Shown: positions 7,370-17,128, counted from the stretch's first letter. The stretch: 64,000 nt of DNA from Chamaesiphon sp041738715 (GCA_041738715.1 JBGSPI010000003.1:1-64000), one strand, 5' to 3'. Translations and numbers: made by a program. The notes: generated from the sequence alone by a model not told the origin.

Positions 7370-9568
7370 TTGGACAAAAAATTAAGTTGGTTAATCATTA
7401 CCGCCAGTGGATTGTTTGCCACATTTCCCCTGATTACCATTGCTGAAGCAGCAGACTCGATCTCGGCTCCACCTAATAACATTAGTATGATTAAATCTAG
7501 TGACAATCTCCTAATTGCCGCTAGGAAAAAGAAACGCCCCAACCAAAAAATTAAACGCAAATCTCAACCAACTGTCAAGACTCCACCAGCACCAACTCAA
7601 CCGGAACAAGTTACCCAAACACCGCCAGAACCCTCATCACCGATACCAATAACACCCTCTGCACCGCCACCCCCAACCGATATCCCCCCTTCAGCCACAG
7701 AACCAGAACTGACGATCGATGTCACTGGCGAACGGCGATTAGATATCCCAAAATCTGCACCAATTCATACTATCGATCGCGCACAGATCCAGCAAAAAGG
7801 GGCAAAAAATGTCGCGGATGCCCTGAATAATCTACCTGGATTTGCCATTAATGATGTTGGTTATGGGGCAGATATTCACACCGGAACTTACTATCGAGGG
7901 GCATCGACGAACCAATTTATTATCCTACTCAATGGTCGTTCGATCGGTACTAATATTAGTACTTATCACGGAGCAACGGATCTTAATAGTATTCCCGTTG
8001 ATGTCATCGATCGGATCGAATTAACCAGTGGGGCAAGTAATATTATCTATGGTTCCGAAGCCTTTGGGGGGGTGGTAAATATTATCACCAAATCTTATCA
8101 GGGTACCCCACAAATTAATGCTGGCGCAGAATTAGGCTCTTATGGTCGCCAAAATTATCGGGCTAGTTACACGGCTGGAGACAGTAAATTAAACTATCGG
8201 ATCGGCATTGAAAAATATCAAATCGACAACAATTATACTGTCCCCGTTGGGGCTGCTAACCGCGATGCAACGACAGGCAAACTTACAAACGCTGATACAG
8301 ATGTCACCAGTTATTCTGGTAATATTTCGGCAACAATTAACGATCGCAATCAACTCGATTTTGATGCGATTAAAATTACCAGTCGGCGCGGGTTAATTTA
8401 CTTTGGATTTCCCTTGCAACGGGATAGATTAAATCATGATGCACTCAATTTAGGTTTGAACTGGCGATCTCAACTCAGCACTGACCAAAGTTCGATCCTC
8501 AATACTACCCTCAGTTATAACCAGGATTATTTTGAAACCTTTGGACCTAGCGGAGCAAATAGCCGGACAGGCATACTAGATACCACTGCCGTGAGTGGGA
8601 GAGTAGATCATACCTGGCGAACCTCTGATACTAATACCCTGCGTTGGGGTGGTGAAGTCCAAAATCGCCAACTAAACGGTTCGACATTTAGCACAGTACC
8701 TGCTCGGATTGCTTTTAATGAGGTGGAAAATCGCAGTGTCTTTAATACCGCACTATTTGCCGTCGATACCTGGAAAGTAACAGATCGCAGTGCGATCGAT
8801 TTCGGATTTCGCCAAAATTTTAATAGTCAGTTTGGCAGTTATCTCAATCCCAGCCTCGGTTCTCGGTGGGACATTGCCCCCAATCTAGCCCTACGCGCCT
8901 CGGTCGCTGGCGCACAACGCAATCCTGGACTGGATCAGTTATATCTCTATGATACCGTTCATGGTTGGTTTCCCAATGCCGACCTCAGACCAGAAACAGG
9001 GGCGACTTGGACAGCAGGTGTCGATCTGGCCTTGAGTCCTACATCTACAGGTACGATCACCTACTTTGGCAGCAATTTAGACAATCGGCTTGGTCTTCAA
9101 GCTACTAGTCCCACTGTTACTCAATGGGCAAATATCGGACAGGTGGCAACCAATGGCTTAGAAATTGGCTTTAAACAGCAACTTTTACCCCAGTGGTCTG
9201 CATTTGTTAACTACACCTATACTGATGCCAAAATTCAGTCAGGCACAGAACGCGGTTTACAATTGGCTCTAGTGCCTTATTCTGTCGCCCAGGTGGGAAT
9301 TGGCTACGCCCATCGCGGTTGGGAGGTGAATCTGTTATCCAGCTACAACAGTGGTACCCGCCGCGCTCTATTTACAAATCCAGGTCAAACTACCACAGCT
9401 TTTGTGCCCTCTTTCCTCAATTTGGATCTGAGTGCGCGGATACCTGTGAGTGAAAATGTGGGACTCAATTTCTATATTGAGAATCTTGCTGATGTCCAAT
9501 ACGAGAAAGTTAATCGGATCTACAGTCCAGGTAGAACTTATCGGGCTGGTGTTTCAGCTACTTTCTAG
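7370..9568 (+). CDS. TonB-dependent outer-membrane receptor
   Basis: A 732-aa TonB-dependent receptor. Residues 1-27 form a signal peptide ending IAEAA. A basic stretch (RKKKRPNQKIKRK) and a Pro-rich linker fill residues about 45-115. A TonB-box-like LTIDVTGE follows at about 118, then a plug domain (VADALNNLPGF, YRGASTNQFIILLNGRSI, IDRIELTSGASNIIYGSEAFGGVVNIITK-type signature) and a 22-strand-type barrel ending in AGVSATF, with the expected terminal aromatic. It lacks the AMIN domain common in other cyanobacterial receptors. The plug most resembles BtuB/siderophore receptors; the substrate cannot be told. The start is TTG at 7370 with GAGGAG about 11 nt upstream. tonB follows after about 80 bp. 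Confidence 0.92.
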   Translation: MDKKLSWLIITASGLFATFPLITIAEAADSISAPPNNISMIKSSDNLLIAARKKKRPNQKIKRKSQPTVKTPPAPTQPEQVTQTPPEPSSPIPITPSAPPPPTDIPPSATEPELTIDVTGERRLDIPKSAPIHTIDRAQIQQKGAKNVADALNNLPGFAINDVGYGADIHTGTYYRGASTNQFIILLNGRSIGTNISTYHGATDLNSIPVDVIDRIELTSGASNIIYGSEAFGGVVNIITKSYQGTPQINAGAELGSYGRQNYRASYTAGDSKLNYRIGIEKYQIDNNYTVPVGAANRDATTGKLTNADTDVTSYSGNISATINDRNQLDFDAIKITSRRGLIYFGFPLQRDRLNHDALNLGLNWRSQLSTDQSSILNTTLSYNQDYFETFGPSGANSRTGILDTTAVSGRVDHTWRTSDTNTLRWGGEVQNRQLNGSTFSTVPARIAFNEVENRSVFNTALFAVDTWKVTDRSAIDFGFRQNFNSQFGSYLNPSLGSRWDIAPNLALRASVAGAQRNPGLDQLYLYDTVHGWFPNADLRPETGATWTAGVDLALSPTSTGTITYFGSNLDNRLGLQATSPTVTQWANIGQVATNGLEIGFKQQLLPQWSAFVNYTYTDAKIQSGTERGLQLALVPYSVAQVGIGYAHRGWEVNLLSSYNSGTRRALFTNPGQTTTAFVPSFLNLDLSARIPVSENVGLNFYIENLADVQYEKVNRIYSPGRTYRAGVSATF

Positions 9569-9649
9569 TATCGATCGTGACTCTAGGGTTATGACACATC
9601 GTAAATTATCTAACGAACAAGACCAATATTGACTCCTGACTCCGGCGAT

Positions 9650-10843
9650 ATGCAACCATCAAGCCCTGGTAATCGACAAAGAGCAGCCTCAAATCAAAAT
9701 TTAAAGACTGTTCTTGCCCTTGGTTTTGGTGGTTCTGTAATCCTCCATCTCGGATTAATTGCCGGAATTACGTATTGGTGGCAACCATCCGCCGAGATTG
9801 ATGAGCCGATCGAAATTACCCTAGTGGAACCTGTCGATGTCGAGCCAGTCCCGCCATCTCCACCACCCATCAAACTCAAGCCGATCCCCACTCCGATCTC
9901 AACCCCAGTCAAACCTATCTCGAAACCTATTCCGATCGCAATTAAACCCCCAAAACCAATCGCAGCCAAACCCACCCCCAAATCTTCACCAATCCCGGCC
10001 AAGCCCATCGCGAAACCCACCCCGAAATCTTCACCAATCCCCGCCAAGCTCATCACGAAACCACTGTCAACACCAATAGTTAATCCAACCTTTCCCCCTG
10101 AAAACCCACGCCCCATCGCTCCGCCCAAAGCTCGCCGACCTTTTAAATCAGCAACTTTCCCCCGGAAGAGTTTTACCAATAACTCCAAGCCCCCATCCCA
10201 AACAGATTCATCACCCATACCAGCTAAATCTACGCCTTCCCCCAGTCTCCCTACCACCACCTCCCATCGGACTCCCCCGCTAACACAGAAAACCAAAGAT
10301 AATCAGCCGCCAAATTATCCATCCAGAACGGGCAAAAATCCCTCAGAAGACAGCAATCCTAACGATCGCCAGGGGGAACCCCCAAGTCGAGATCGAGCCG
10401 TTAGAAGTCTTTCTCCAGGGAATGGTGATCGATTTAATCGATCGAATTCCGGCGAGGGCGAAGGCGGTAAGCAGGGAAATCAAAATACTTCAGATTCAGG
10501 CTCTGGCAAAGATGAGGGCGATAGATCGGGCAATTCTCCACCTAGCAATCATCCACAACAGGGTACAACCAGTCAACCTAGCTCAGGTGGTGGCGGTTTG
10601 GAGTGTATCCAGTATTGTCAAATTCCCAAGCTCCAGGATTTACAAGATCGCGATGGTGGGAAAGATCGGCTGCGGATTCGGATTGTAGTTGATGCTAATG
10701 GGTTGGTACAAGAGGGATCGATCGCGAAATCTAGCGGCAATCCCCAAATCGATGAGATCGTCCTCAAAGGCATCAAGCAAATGCAATTTAAGCCGACTGG
10801 AAAAGTAATTAAAGGCTTAATTAAGGCAAATATTCTCCTCTGA
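9650..10843 (+). CDS. tonB: TonB family energy transducer
   Basis: A protein of about 397 aa with TonB layout. A short cytoplasmic N-terminus is followed by one transmembrane helix (LALGFGGSVILHLGLIAGITYW, roughly residues 22-44, with the His typical of TonB helices). A very long Pro/Lys-rich periplasmic linker follows, including tandem copies of PKSSPIPAKPI, then a Gly/Ser-rich acidic section. The C-terminal TonB domain (RIRIVVDANGLVQEGSIAKSSGN, about the last 65 residues) is intact. TonB spans the periplasm and transmits ExbB/ExbD energy to the receptor encoded just upstream. Two starts are possible, TTG at 9629 or ATG at 9650; neither has a clear ribosome-binding site, and I chose the ATG. 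Confidence 0.88.
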   Translation: MQPSSPGNRQRAASNQNLKTVLALGFGGSVILHLGLIAGITYWWQPSAEIDEPIEITLVEPVDVEPVPPSPPPIKLKPIPTPISTPVKPISKPIPIAIKPPKPIAAKPTPKSSPIPAKPIAKPTPKSSPIPAKLITKPLSTPIVNPTFPPENPRPIAPPKARRPFKSATFPRKSFTNNSKPPSQTDSSPIPAKSTPSPSLPTTTSHRTPPLTQKTKDNQPPNYPSRTGKNPSEDSNPNDRQGEPPSRDRAVRSLSPGNGDRFNRSNSGEGEGGKQGNQNTSDSGSGKDEGDRSGNSPPSNHPQQGTTSQPSSGGGGLECIQYCQIPKLQDLQDRDGGKDRLRIRIVVDANGLVQEGSIAKSSGNPQIDEIVLKGIKQMQFKPTGKVIKGLIKANILL

Positions 10844-10935
10844 AATATTCGAGAAATTATTCTACTTTCTAACTTCTAATTAAACTCGATCGATCGGTAC
10901 AATAGTGAACAGTCACTCAGCAGTCGATCGATCCT

Positions 10936-11847
10936 TTGTCTGTACCAATTGTCTATCATCCCGACTATGTTACGCCTTTACCCGAGGCCCATCGCTTTCC
11001 GATGGCCAAATTTCGGCTCTTGTACGATCTATTATTAGCCGATGGTGTCACCACACTCGATCGAGTCTTCACACCCGAATTACCGCCGACGGAGTGGCTA
11101 GAATTAGTCCACGATCCGGCTTATATTCAGGCTTATTATACCGGCACACTAGATGCCAAAGCGCAACGGCGGATTGGCTTGCCCTGGAGTCCAGCACTCG
11201 TCAATCGCACCCGAATTGCGCTCGGTGGTTCGATTCTCACCGCTAAGTTAGCGTTGGAGTATGGGTTGGCTTGTAATACAGCAGGTGGCACCCATCATGC
11301 TTTCCCCAACTATGGTTCAGGTTTTTGTATCTTTAACGATCTAGCGATCGCCGCTCGTGTATTACAGCAGTTGGGCTTAGTCAAAAAAATCCTGATTATC
11401 GATCTCGATGTCCATCAAGGTGACGGTACAGCGGCGATTTTCCGTCACGATCCCAGCGTCTTTACTTTTTCGATGCATTGTGAAGTTAATTTTCCGGGAA
11501 CTAAACAAACCAGCGATCTCGATGTTCCCTTGCGGGAAGGGATGGAGGATGATGAGTATTTAAAAACCTTATGGGAGTATTTACCGGATTTACTCGATCG
11601 AGTGCGACCGGATTTAGTCTTATATGATGCTGGCGTAGATCCCCATCTTAGCGATCGATTAGGTAAATTAGCCCTCTCTGATCTGGGACTTTTTCAACGC
11701 GACTTACAAGTGTTAAATACTTGTGTCTCCACTGGCTATCCAGTTGGTTGCGTAATTGGGGGTGGCTATGCTGAAGATATGCCGAGTCTAGTCTATAGAC
11801 ATTCACTACTTCATCGTGCTGCTAGTCAAGTTTATCAGAGCATTTAA
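10936..11847 (+). CDS. Histone deacetylase superfamily (arginase/deacetylase fold) enzyme
   Basis: A 303-aa zinc-dependent deacetylase-fold enzyme. Seen in order are the N-terminal VYHPDYVTPLPEAHRFP, the GGTHHAF active-site His pair, the zinc-binding DLDVHQGDGT, FSMHCEVNFPGTK, LYDAGVDPH and the final GGGYAED loop. Bacterial members act on acetylated small molecules such as polyamines or acetoin-related substrates, and some on proteins; the substrate here is unknown. The start is TTG at 10936, giving MSVPIVYHPDY. It follows tonB after about 90 bp on the same strand but has no evident functional link to it. Confidence 0.9.
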   Translation: MSVPIVYHPDYVTPLPEAHRFPMAKFRLLYDLLLADGVTTLDRVFTPELPPTEWLELVHDPAYIQAYYTGTLDAKAQRRIGLPWSPALVNRTRIALGGSILTAKLALEYGLACNTAGGTHHAFPNYGSGFCIFNDLAIAARVLQQLGLVKKILIIDLDVHQGDGTAAIFRHDPSVFTFSMHCEVNFPGTKQTSDLDVPLREGMEDDEYLKTLWEYLPDLLDRVRPDLVLYDAGVDPHLSDRLGKLALSDLGLFQRDLQVLNTCVSTGYPVGCVIGGGYAEDMPSLVYRHSLLHRAASQVYQSI

Positions 11848-11957
11848 TGGCGTTGCTGAATCGATGTATGAAAGAGTGGGGGATGGGGGGATTTCAGTAT
11901 TTGCACAAAAAGGCAAATCATACCTTAAATCAGCAATCTCCATTTAATAATTAATTA

Positions 11958-12878
11958 TTATGCCATTACCACTCCTTGATCGATAATCTGACTATAACTA
12001 TCAACTCCAGTCAGAATTAGCTGGTCTTGATAGACTTCCACAATCCCAAAGCTGTGAATACTTTGGGCAAATTCTCGCCACGGATCTTCATGCTTAATCG
12101 GATATAAACCCGCTCCGCCACCACCGCAAGTCAGATAAGTAGTACCGTCGATCGGTTTCGATCGTTGATAATTATGATCGTGACCATTGATCCACAATTT
12201 GACATTGTGTTTTTTCAAAATCGGTGCAACAAGACGTTGCATCACTGGCGTGCGGGGATGATGATGATAGACACCTGCTGTATAAACCGGATGATGTCCA
12301 TAGACGATTTTCCACTTAGCTTTACTAGCTGTCAACTCTCGATCGAGCCAAGCGATTTGGGCTGTGTCAGGCTCAAGTGGATTGGAAAGGTCATTAGTTT
12401 CCAGGACAAAAAAGCGCACATCGCCCTTGCCATGAGTGTAATAGCGTTTACCCTGCATATTAAACTCAGGATAACGCACCTGACGATCGCCATTATCCTC
12501 ACGGATATCATGATTGCCTAGACAAGCATAAAACTTGACTCCTCGACTTAATAAATCCTGATAGGGCAGTTTAAAAACTGACTCGATTTTTGCAAACTCT
12601 CCATTAGTATAGATATTGTCTCCCGCCAAGAGTACGGTATCAAATGGATTTTGGCGATGGTACCGAACTAATGCACGAGCAACTTCATACTGCTTCCGAC
12701 CCCCCGTACCTGTATCCGCTAACACTGCAAACCGCTGTAATAATTTTGACTTGGGTAACGGCACTGCTGAGACTGAGTGAGAAGTACCGACACTATCAGA
12801 TAGTAACTTGCCAACTCCAGCCATACCGAAGCCAGCCAAGCCAGCCGTGATTAAGAATTGACGGCGATTAGTACTCAT
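11958..12878 (-). CDS. Tat-exported metallophosphoesterase (purple acid phosphatase-like)
   Basis: A 306-aa calcineurin-like metallophosphatase. The N-terminus MSTNRRQFLITAGLAGFGMAG is a twin-arginine (Tat) signal with the RRQFL motif. The metal ligands appear in the standard order: VLADTG near 52, LLAGDNIY near 80, CLGNHD near 119, YGHHPVYTAG near 192 and NGHDHNYQR near 232. The final GGGGAGLYP and the overall length match bacterial tartrate-resistant acid phosphatase-like enzymes. It should hydrolyse phosphomonoesters in the periplasm, perhaps to scavenge phosphate. It is convergent with the deacetylase-fold gene and stands alone on its strand. I see no Pho box that I can support. Confidence 0.87.
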   Translation of the reverse strand: MSTNRRQFLITAGLAGFGMAGVGKLLSDSVGTSHSVSAVPLPKSKLLQRFAVLADTGTGGRKQYEVARALVRYHRQNPFDTVLLAGDNIYTNGEFAKIESVFKLPYQDLLSRGVKFYACLGNHDIREDNGDRQVRYPEFNMQGKRYYTHGKGDVRFFVLETNDLSNPLEPDTAQIAWLDRELTASKAKWKIVYGHHPVYTAGVYHHHPRTPVMQRLVAPILKKHNVKLWINGHDHNYQRSKPIDGTTYLTCGGGGAGLYPIKHEDPWREFAQSIHSFGIVEVYQDQLILTGVDSYSQIIDQGVVMA

Positions 12879-13095
12879 AAATTTTAGTTATTTGTGTATT
12901 AGCTGACCTAGCAAAGATGATAAATTAGAGTTATGGTGCTCCTACTCGCAACAGGTTTTCATCCCCTGCCGGAATCACTGATAATTGTTTTAGATTGTAC
13001 CCGTGAAAATGGGAATTATTCAAAGTATCTAAACATAGCTACCGCCTTTGTGGGTGGGGTAATTACGAATTCAATACGATCGATTATGAATTAAA

Positions 13096-14112
13096 ATGAT
13101 GACACCCCGATCGAGGACAGGTAAACTGATGCAAGGATTGTTTGGGCGGTTTGGAAAAAAGAACCAAACTGTCGTCTCTCCCCCAAATTTCCGAGAGAGC
13201 AGCACCCCATCACCAGCAGACATCGAATTTGATGAGTTTCCCATCACTGGTAGATTCGAGGATGATGATGAGGAGACTAATTGGGATGATGTTGAAGCAT
13301 TAGACAATCCCAATGAGATCGTCTATCCACAACCGATTGTAGCGGCAAAACCGCCGAATCCAACCACTGTTCCCGATCTGGAAGATTGGGACGAAGCTTT
13401 ACCCGCTGCCACTGTCAAAAATAGCAACACACAGGAAGCTCGGCGCGGTAAAAACCTGGCGACACCACCTCATGATCGTACTTGGCAGGATGATCCGTCT
13501 AAAGCAGTGTCTAGTCACAAGCGTGCTGATCCTGCTAAATCCACACCACGGTGGATAGAGCAATCGCTTGGCTTCTGGAGTGGGATCCTAGAGCAGTTTC
13601 GTCGCATTCTCCCCGCTCCAGTTCGCCAGCTTTCTGATGCACTCTTGACAGGGGTTGTAGTAATCTTCCTCACGGTAGTCATCTGGTTTATCGATGGAGT
13701 CTTAGCAACCAAAACACCGTCAGCAATCGTCACGAATCCAACTGCGCCAATTTCCGCCCAACCCAACCCAAAAAATATTACAGAGATCGATGATCTGATC
13801 ACCAGCCCCGAACAGGCGTTTATTGATGCTATTCAGACGCAATTAAACGATATCACTAGTCAGTACCCAGATGATATTATTCAAACCTTACAGGTCGATT
13901 TTCCCCGTGATCGAGCGATCGTCAGGCTCAATCCAGTGTGGTATTTGATCGGTGATGCCCAACAAGATCTAGTTACCGATCGGATGTGGCTCCAGGCTAA
14001 AGCCAACCATTTCAGCAAACTAGAACTCCAAGATGCCCAGGGGCACTCGATCGCCCGCAGTCCAGTCGTCGGGCAACATATGGTTATTCTTAAACGACGA
14101 CAGAGTTATTAA
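13096..14112 (+). CDS. Conserved-looking single-TM protein, unknown
   Basis: A 338-aa protein. The N-terminal 170 residues are polar and low in complexity, rich in acidic and Pro residues (EFDEFP, DDDEETNWDDVEALD). One transmembrane helix follows (LTGVVVIFLTVVIWFIDGVLA, about residues 183-203). A C-terminal folded domain of about 110 residues (SPEQAFIDAIQTQLNDI, VDFPRDRAIVRLNPVWY, DRMWLQAKANHFSKLELQD) would lie on the other side of the membrane. The layout is an acidic cytoplasmic arm, an anchor and a small domain. I do not recognise a named family. It is flanked by genes on the opposite strand and has its own promoter region. ATG at 13129 is an alternative start. Confidence 0.7.
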   Translation: MMTPRSRTGKLMQGLFGRFGKKNQTVVSPPNFRESSTPSPADIEFDEFPITGRFEDDDEETNWDDVEALDNPNEIVYPQPIVAAKPPNPTTVPDLEDWDEALPAATVKNSNTQEARRGKNLATPPHDRTWQDDPSKAVSSHKRADPAKSTPRWIEQSLGFWSGILEQFRRILPAPVRQLSDALLTGVVVIFLTVVIWFIDGVLATKTPSAIVTNPTAPISAQPNPKNITEIDDLITSPEQAFIDAIQTQLNDITSQYPDDIIQTLQVDFPRDRAIVRLNPVWYLIGDAQQDLVTDRMWLQAKANHFSKLELQDAQGHSIARSPVVGQHMVILKRRQSY

Positions 14113-14140
14113 TAATATTAATAAATATAAATTTATCGAT

Positions 14141-15076
14141 CTAATTCGGACGATTCCCACTCGCTGATTCACTCACACAAAGAGACTGCATCGCCATTTG
14201 TCTGTACTCATCCAAACCCGACTTTAACGCAAATTCCGCAATTTCTATCGCAAAAGTAGCGTTCATTTCCATCACATGCTCTGCCATCCTCGACCACGTG
14301 CGTCCACCTGCCGCTGCATATGCCGAAATCAATTTATTGAGAGCGTTTTGACCAAATGTGCGGTAATGAGCAATAAAGTCTCTCGCTGGGTCAGCGACAG
14401 ATGCCTCAGTCCAATCGATCAATCCGGTCACTTGCGCTTGTGTATTGATCAGAATGTGACCTGCATGTAAATCACCATGAGTTAAAACCGTTTCTCGCAT
14501 CCAAGTTTCATCATTATGAAGCCAGGACTGCCAGCGTTCCCATAATGTCCGACCCACACCAAATTCGTTCTTGACTGCATCCATTCTACGATTCATCTCA
14601 ACACGAACTTCTTCAGCAGTTTTCACAGGAAGACCCACTGCTTGTGCTTTCTCAACGCTAACTTGATGCAACGAAACGATTCCCCTTGCCAACGATTCAT
14701 GAAATTGATCGGGTACGTTTGCTAGGTCAATCTCCCACACATAAGCTTTTGCTTCTGGATCGATCGTGCCCGCTGGTATGCCGTTTAATGCTCGATAAGC
14801 AATCAGTTCATCAGTGCAAATCTTCCAGTGTGGCACTTCTACACTGAGAAGCGGAGCAATCAGTTCCAGGGTTCGTCTTTCCTGATCTATTAATGGCAGA
14901 ACATCCTCTCGCCGAGGAAGACGTAAAATCCAGCGTGTTCCATCTACGTCCGTTGCTAACACGACTTGAAAATCAAGACCCGATTCATTGAATTGAATGG
15001 TACTTGCCTCGATTGCTAAACCGTTCTTATGAGCTAATTCCAGTACTTCTTGCTGCGATTTTACATTTTTGATCAT
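14141..15076 (-). CDS. Macrolide 2'-phosphotransferase (Mph) family protein
   Basis: A 311-aa aminoglycoside/macrolide phosphotransferase-fold protein that resembles Mph enzymes along its whole length. Seen are NESGLDFQVVLATD with the RWILRLPRR strand, the QERRTLELIAPLL helix, the catalytic THGDLHAGHIL loop (Mph proteins have His where other APH enzymes have Asn) and the metal-binding GLIDWTEA with DPARDF. Mph enzymes inactivate erythromycin-type macrolides by GTP-dependent 2'-O-phosphorylation. Chromosomal homologues in environmental bacteria may have another substrate. ATG at 15076 has AGGTG just upstream; a GTG at 15088 is possible. It stands alone between divergent and convergent neighbours. 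Confidence 0.85.
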   Translation of the reverse strand: MIKNVKSQQEVLELAHKNGLAIEASTIQFNESGLDFQVVLATDVDGTRWILRLPRREDVLPLIDQERRTLELIAPLLSVEVPHWKICTDELIAYRALNGIPAGTIDPEAKAYVWEIDLANVPDQFHESLARGIVSLHQVSVEKAQAVGLPVKTAEEVRVEMNRRMDAVKNEFGVGRTLWERWQSWLHNDETWMRETVLTHGDLHAGHILINTQAQVTGLIDWTEASVADPARDFIAHYRTFGQNALNKLISAYAAAGGRTWSRMAEHVMEMNATFAIEIAEFALKSGLDEYRQMAMQSLCVSESASGNRPN

Positions 15077-15088
15077 GTCACCTACCAC

Positions 15089-15497
15089 ATACCAGAATGC
15101 TTGATCTTAGCTGTATAACTATTTATTAGCCCAACAATTATCTGTATAACACCCCAGATCGGGTATTTTAGGCGGACAAGATTCAATCTAATTGACCTAG
15201 CGACGACTTTACCAATCTTCAGTAGTATTTTTCACAAATATTGATATTTATCGATCTTTTAGATCAACTCAACACGATGTTACTCCAATCACAACATCAG
15301 CGTAAAATCGATCTGATGTTGTCCTAGCAAATCGTTCAGCAGATTCGAGCGCGATCCACAAGATTTCCCCGGGTGCATCTTCTCGATTGTTCGTGGGAGA
15401 GTGAAGTAAAGATTGTGACTGGTTTGCCATCTTCTTCACAACTTCCTCAACTTGTTTGTCTACTGTTAAGGAAATGAGATTGCGAAGGAGGGCTGTG
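15089..15497. other. Intergenic region, possible ORF remnant
   Basis: This 409-bp divergent spacer should hold the promoters of the Mph-like gene and the oxidoreductase gene. From ATG 15277 to TGA 15477 one frame is open except for a TAG at 15325, and its second half looks protein-like (RFPRVHLLDCSWESEVKIVT). It may be a decayed gene or chance; I do not recognise a family. Confidence 0.3.
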
Positions 15498-17051
15498 ATG
15501 GAAAGCTTTGACTATGTAATTTTGGGAGCCGGATTAGGTGGGCTGTCTGCCGCTGCCTGTTTGACTAGGCAGGGGTACCGAGTTGCCGTATTAGAAAAAC
15601 ACTACCTGCCTGGTGGCTGTTGCCACACCTTCGATTATGGTGACTATCGCTTTTGTGCCGACGTACATTACATCTCCCAATGCGGAGCCGGACAAACGAT
15701 CGAGCGGTTTCTGAGCTATATCGATCGCGAGGTACCCTTCAATCGCCTCGATCCAGATTGTATCGATCGTGTAATTACGGCAGATGTAGATTTCAAAATT
15801 CCCCTGGGCTGGGAAAACTTGCGGACTCGTTTGCTGGCAACATTCCCTGGCGAAGCTGCTGCCATCAATAGCTACTGTGATGAGATTAGCGACCTCCATC
15901 AAGATCTGCATAACATCGTGCGGGAGATACATTGGTTTGATCGCAAATGGTCGGATTGGTTGAAACTGCCCAAATATTGGAACCTATTTTTGAAACAGCA
16001 TTGGACGCTGCAAGACCTATATGACTATGTAGGACTATCGCCCAAACTACAAGCAGTATTAGCCGGACAAAGTGGTGATTATGCACTGCCACCCGAGGAA
16101 ATTGCCCTACTTACCCACACATCCCTGGTGTGGGACTATGCCGAAGGCGCATACTATCCCCGATATCACTTCAAACACTTAGTAGACACGATCGTCGAAG
16201 CAATTACATCACGCGGTGGGGTGGTTGAATTCACCACACCAGTCGAACAGATTGAAGTCAGCAATGGCTCCGTCCAACATGTGACCGCAGGGGGTAAAAC
16301 TTATCATGCTGACAAAGCATACATCAGCGACTTAGATCCCAAACTAACCGTCGAACTGATGAATAACTCCACCGCCTTGAGTCCACAGGAATATCAACGA
16401 CTCACCGGTTATGAATATTCTTGCAGTGCCTTCAATATTTACCTGGGCTTAGACAGTCGCTTCCAACCACAGAATTATGGGATCGGTAACTGGAATGTTT
16501 GGTACTATCCGACGGGCGACTTAAATCAAGAGTATCAGCAGCAGTTAGCAGGCAACCTCGACCATCCTTGGATTTTCTTGTCCTGTCCGACGCTCAAATC
16601 ATCCGAACCTGGCATGGCTCCCGAGGGGCATCACGTTTTAGAAATTGCTACAGTCTGTCCTTACGAACAGTTTGAATCTCTCCACACCACCGATCCCAAG
16701 GCATACAAAGCGAAAAAACGCGAAGTCTACCAGCAAATTATGGTCAGCGTCCGCGATCTGATTCCTGATGTGGATAAGTATACTCGGCTGAAAGTATCCG
16801 GTACGCCCACGACTAGTGAACATTACCTCGGACAACCACAAGGCAACATCTATGGTGCTAAATTGGTGCCCAAACAAGTCGGTAACCATCGACTAGGATA
16901 CAGCACTGAATTACCCAACTTATTTCTGGTGGGAGCTAGTGCTGGCTATCCCAGCGTCCCTGGTGTAATTGGTAACGGGATGGATGTCGTCGAGTTGCTG
17001 ACAAAGCAATCGGTGTGGAAATCCACAAAAACGGCAGAAGCCCTAGTTTAG
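15498..17051 (+). CDS. CrtI/CrtISO/RetSat-like FAD-dependent oxidoreductase
   Basis: A 517-aa FAD/NAD(P)-binding oxidoreductase of the carotene desaturase/isomerase and retinol saturase group. The dinucleotide fold begins at residue 5 (DYVILGAGLGGLSAA, with GxGxxG at 10-15), followed by VAVLEKHYLPGGCCHTF. The C-terminal FAD signature is LFLVGASAGYPSVPGVIGNGMD. Compared with true CrtISO it lacks segments I would expect, so I leave the reaction open: saturation, desaturation or isomerisation of a polyene or retinoid. The frame is open from 15456, but ATG at 15498 has a perfect AAGGAGG seven bases upstream, which decides the start. The downstream gene on the same strand is unrelated. Confidence 0.85.
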   Translation: MESFDYVILGAGLGGLSAAACLTRQGYRVAVLEKHYLPGGCCHTFDYGDYRFCADVHYISQCGAGQTIERFLSYIDREVPFNRLDPDCIDRVITADVDFKIPLGWENLRTRLLATFPGEAAAINSYCDEISDLHQDLHNIVREIHWFDRKWSDWLKLPKYWNLFLKQHWTLQDLYDYVGLSPKLQAVLAGQSGDYALPPEEIALLTHTSLVWDYAEGAYYPRYHFKHLVDTIVEAITSRGGVVEFTTPVEQIEVSNGSVQHVTAGGKTYHADKAYISDLDPKLTVELMNNSTALSPQEYQRLTGYEYSCSAFNIYLGLDSRFQPQNYGIGNWNVWYYPTGDLNQEYQQQLAGNLDHPWIFLSCPTLKSSEPGMAPEGHHVLEIATVCPYEQFESLHTTDPKAYKAKKREVYQQIMVSVRDLIPDVDKYTRLKVSGTPTTSEHYLGQPQGNIYGAKLVPKQVGNHRLGYSTELPNLFLVGASAGYPSVPGVIGNGMDVVELLTKQSVWKSTKTAEALV

Positions 17052-17128
17052 CCGCACATCAAACAGGAGCCAAATGCACCCTTGATACCCGTATTTACCC
17101 ACTATTCACCATTCACTAGTTTAAAACA

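Noticed and set aside
9694..10296. A Gly-rich 200-codon frame on the opposite strand of tonB
   Set aside because: It is the antisense of the Pro-rich TonB linker (Pro codons read backwards give Gly).
10936..11847. Histone deacetylase gene as part of the TonB uptake cluster
   Set aside because: Only the position favours it; the enzyme family acts on acetylated small molecules and no functional link is visible.
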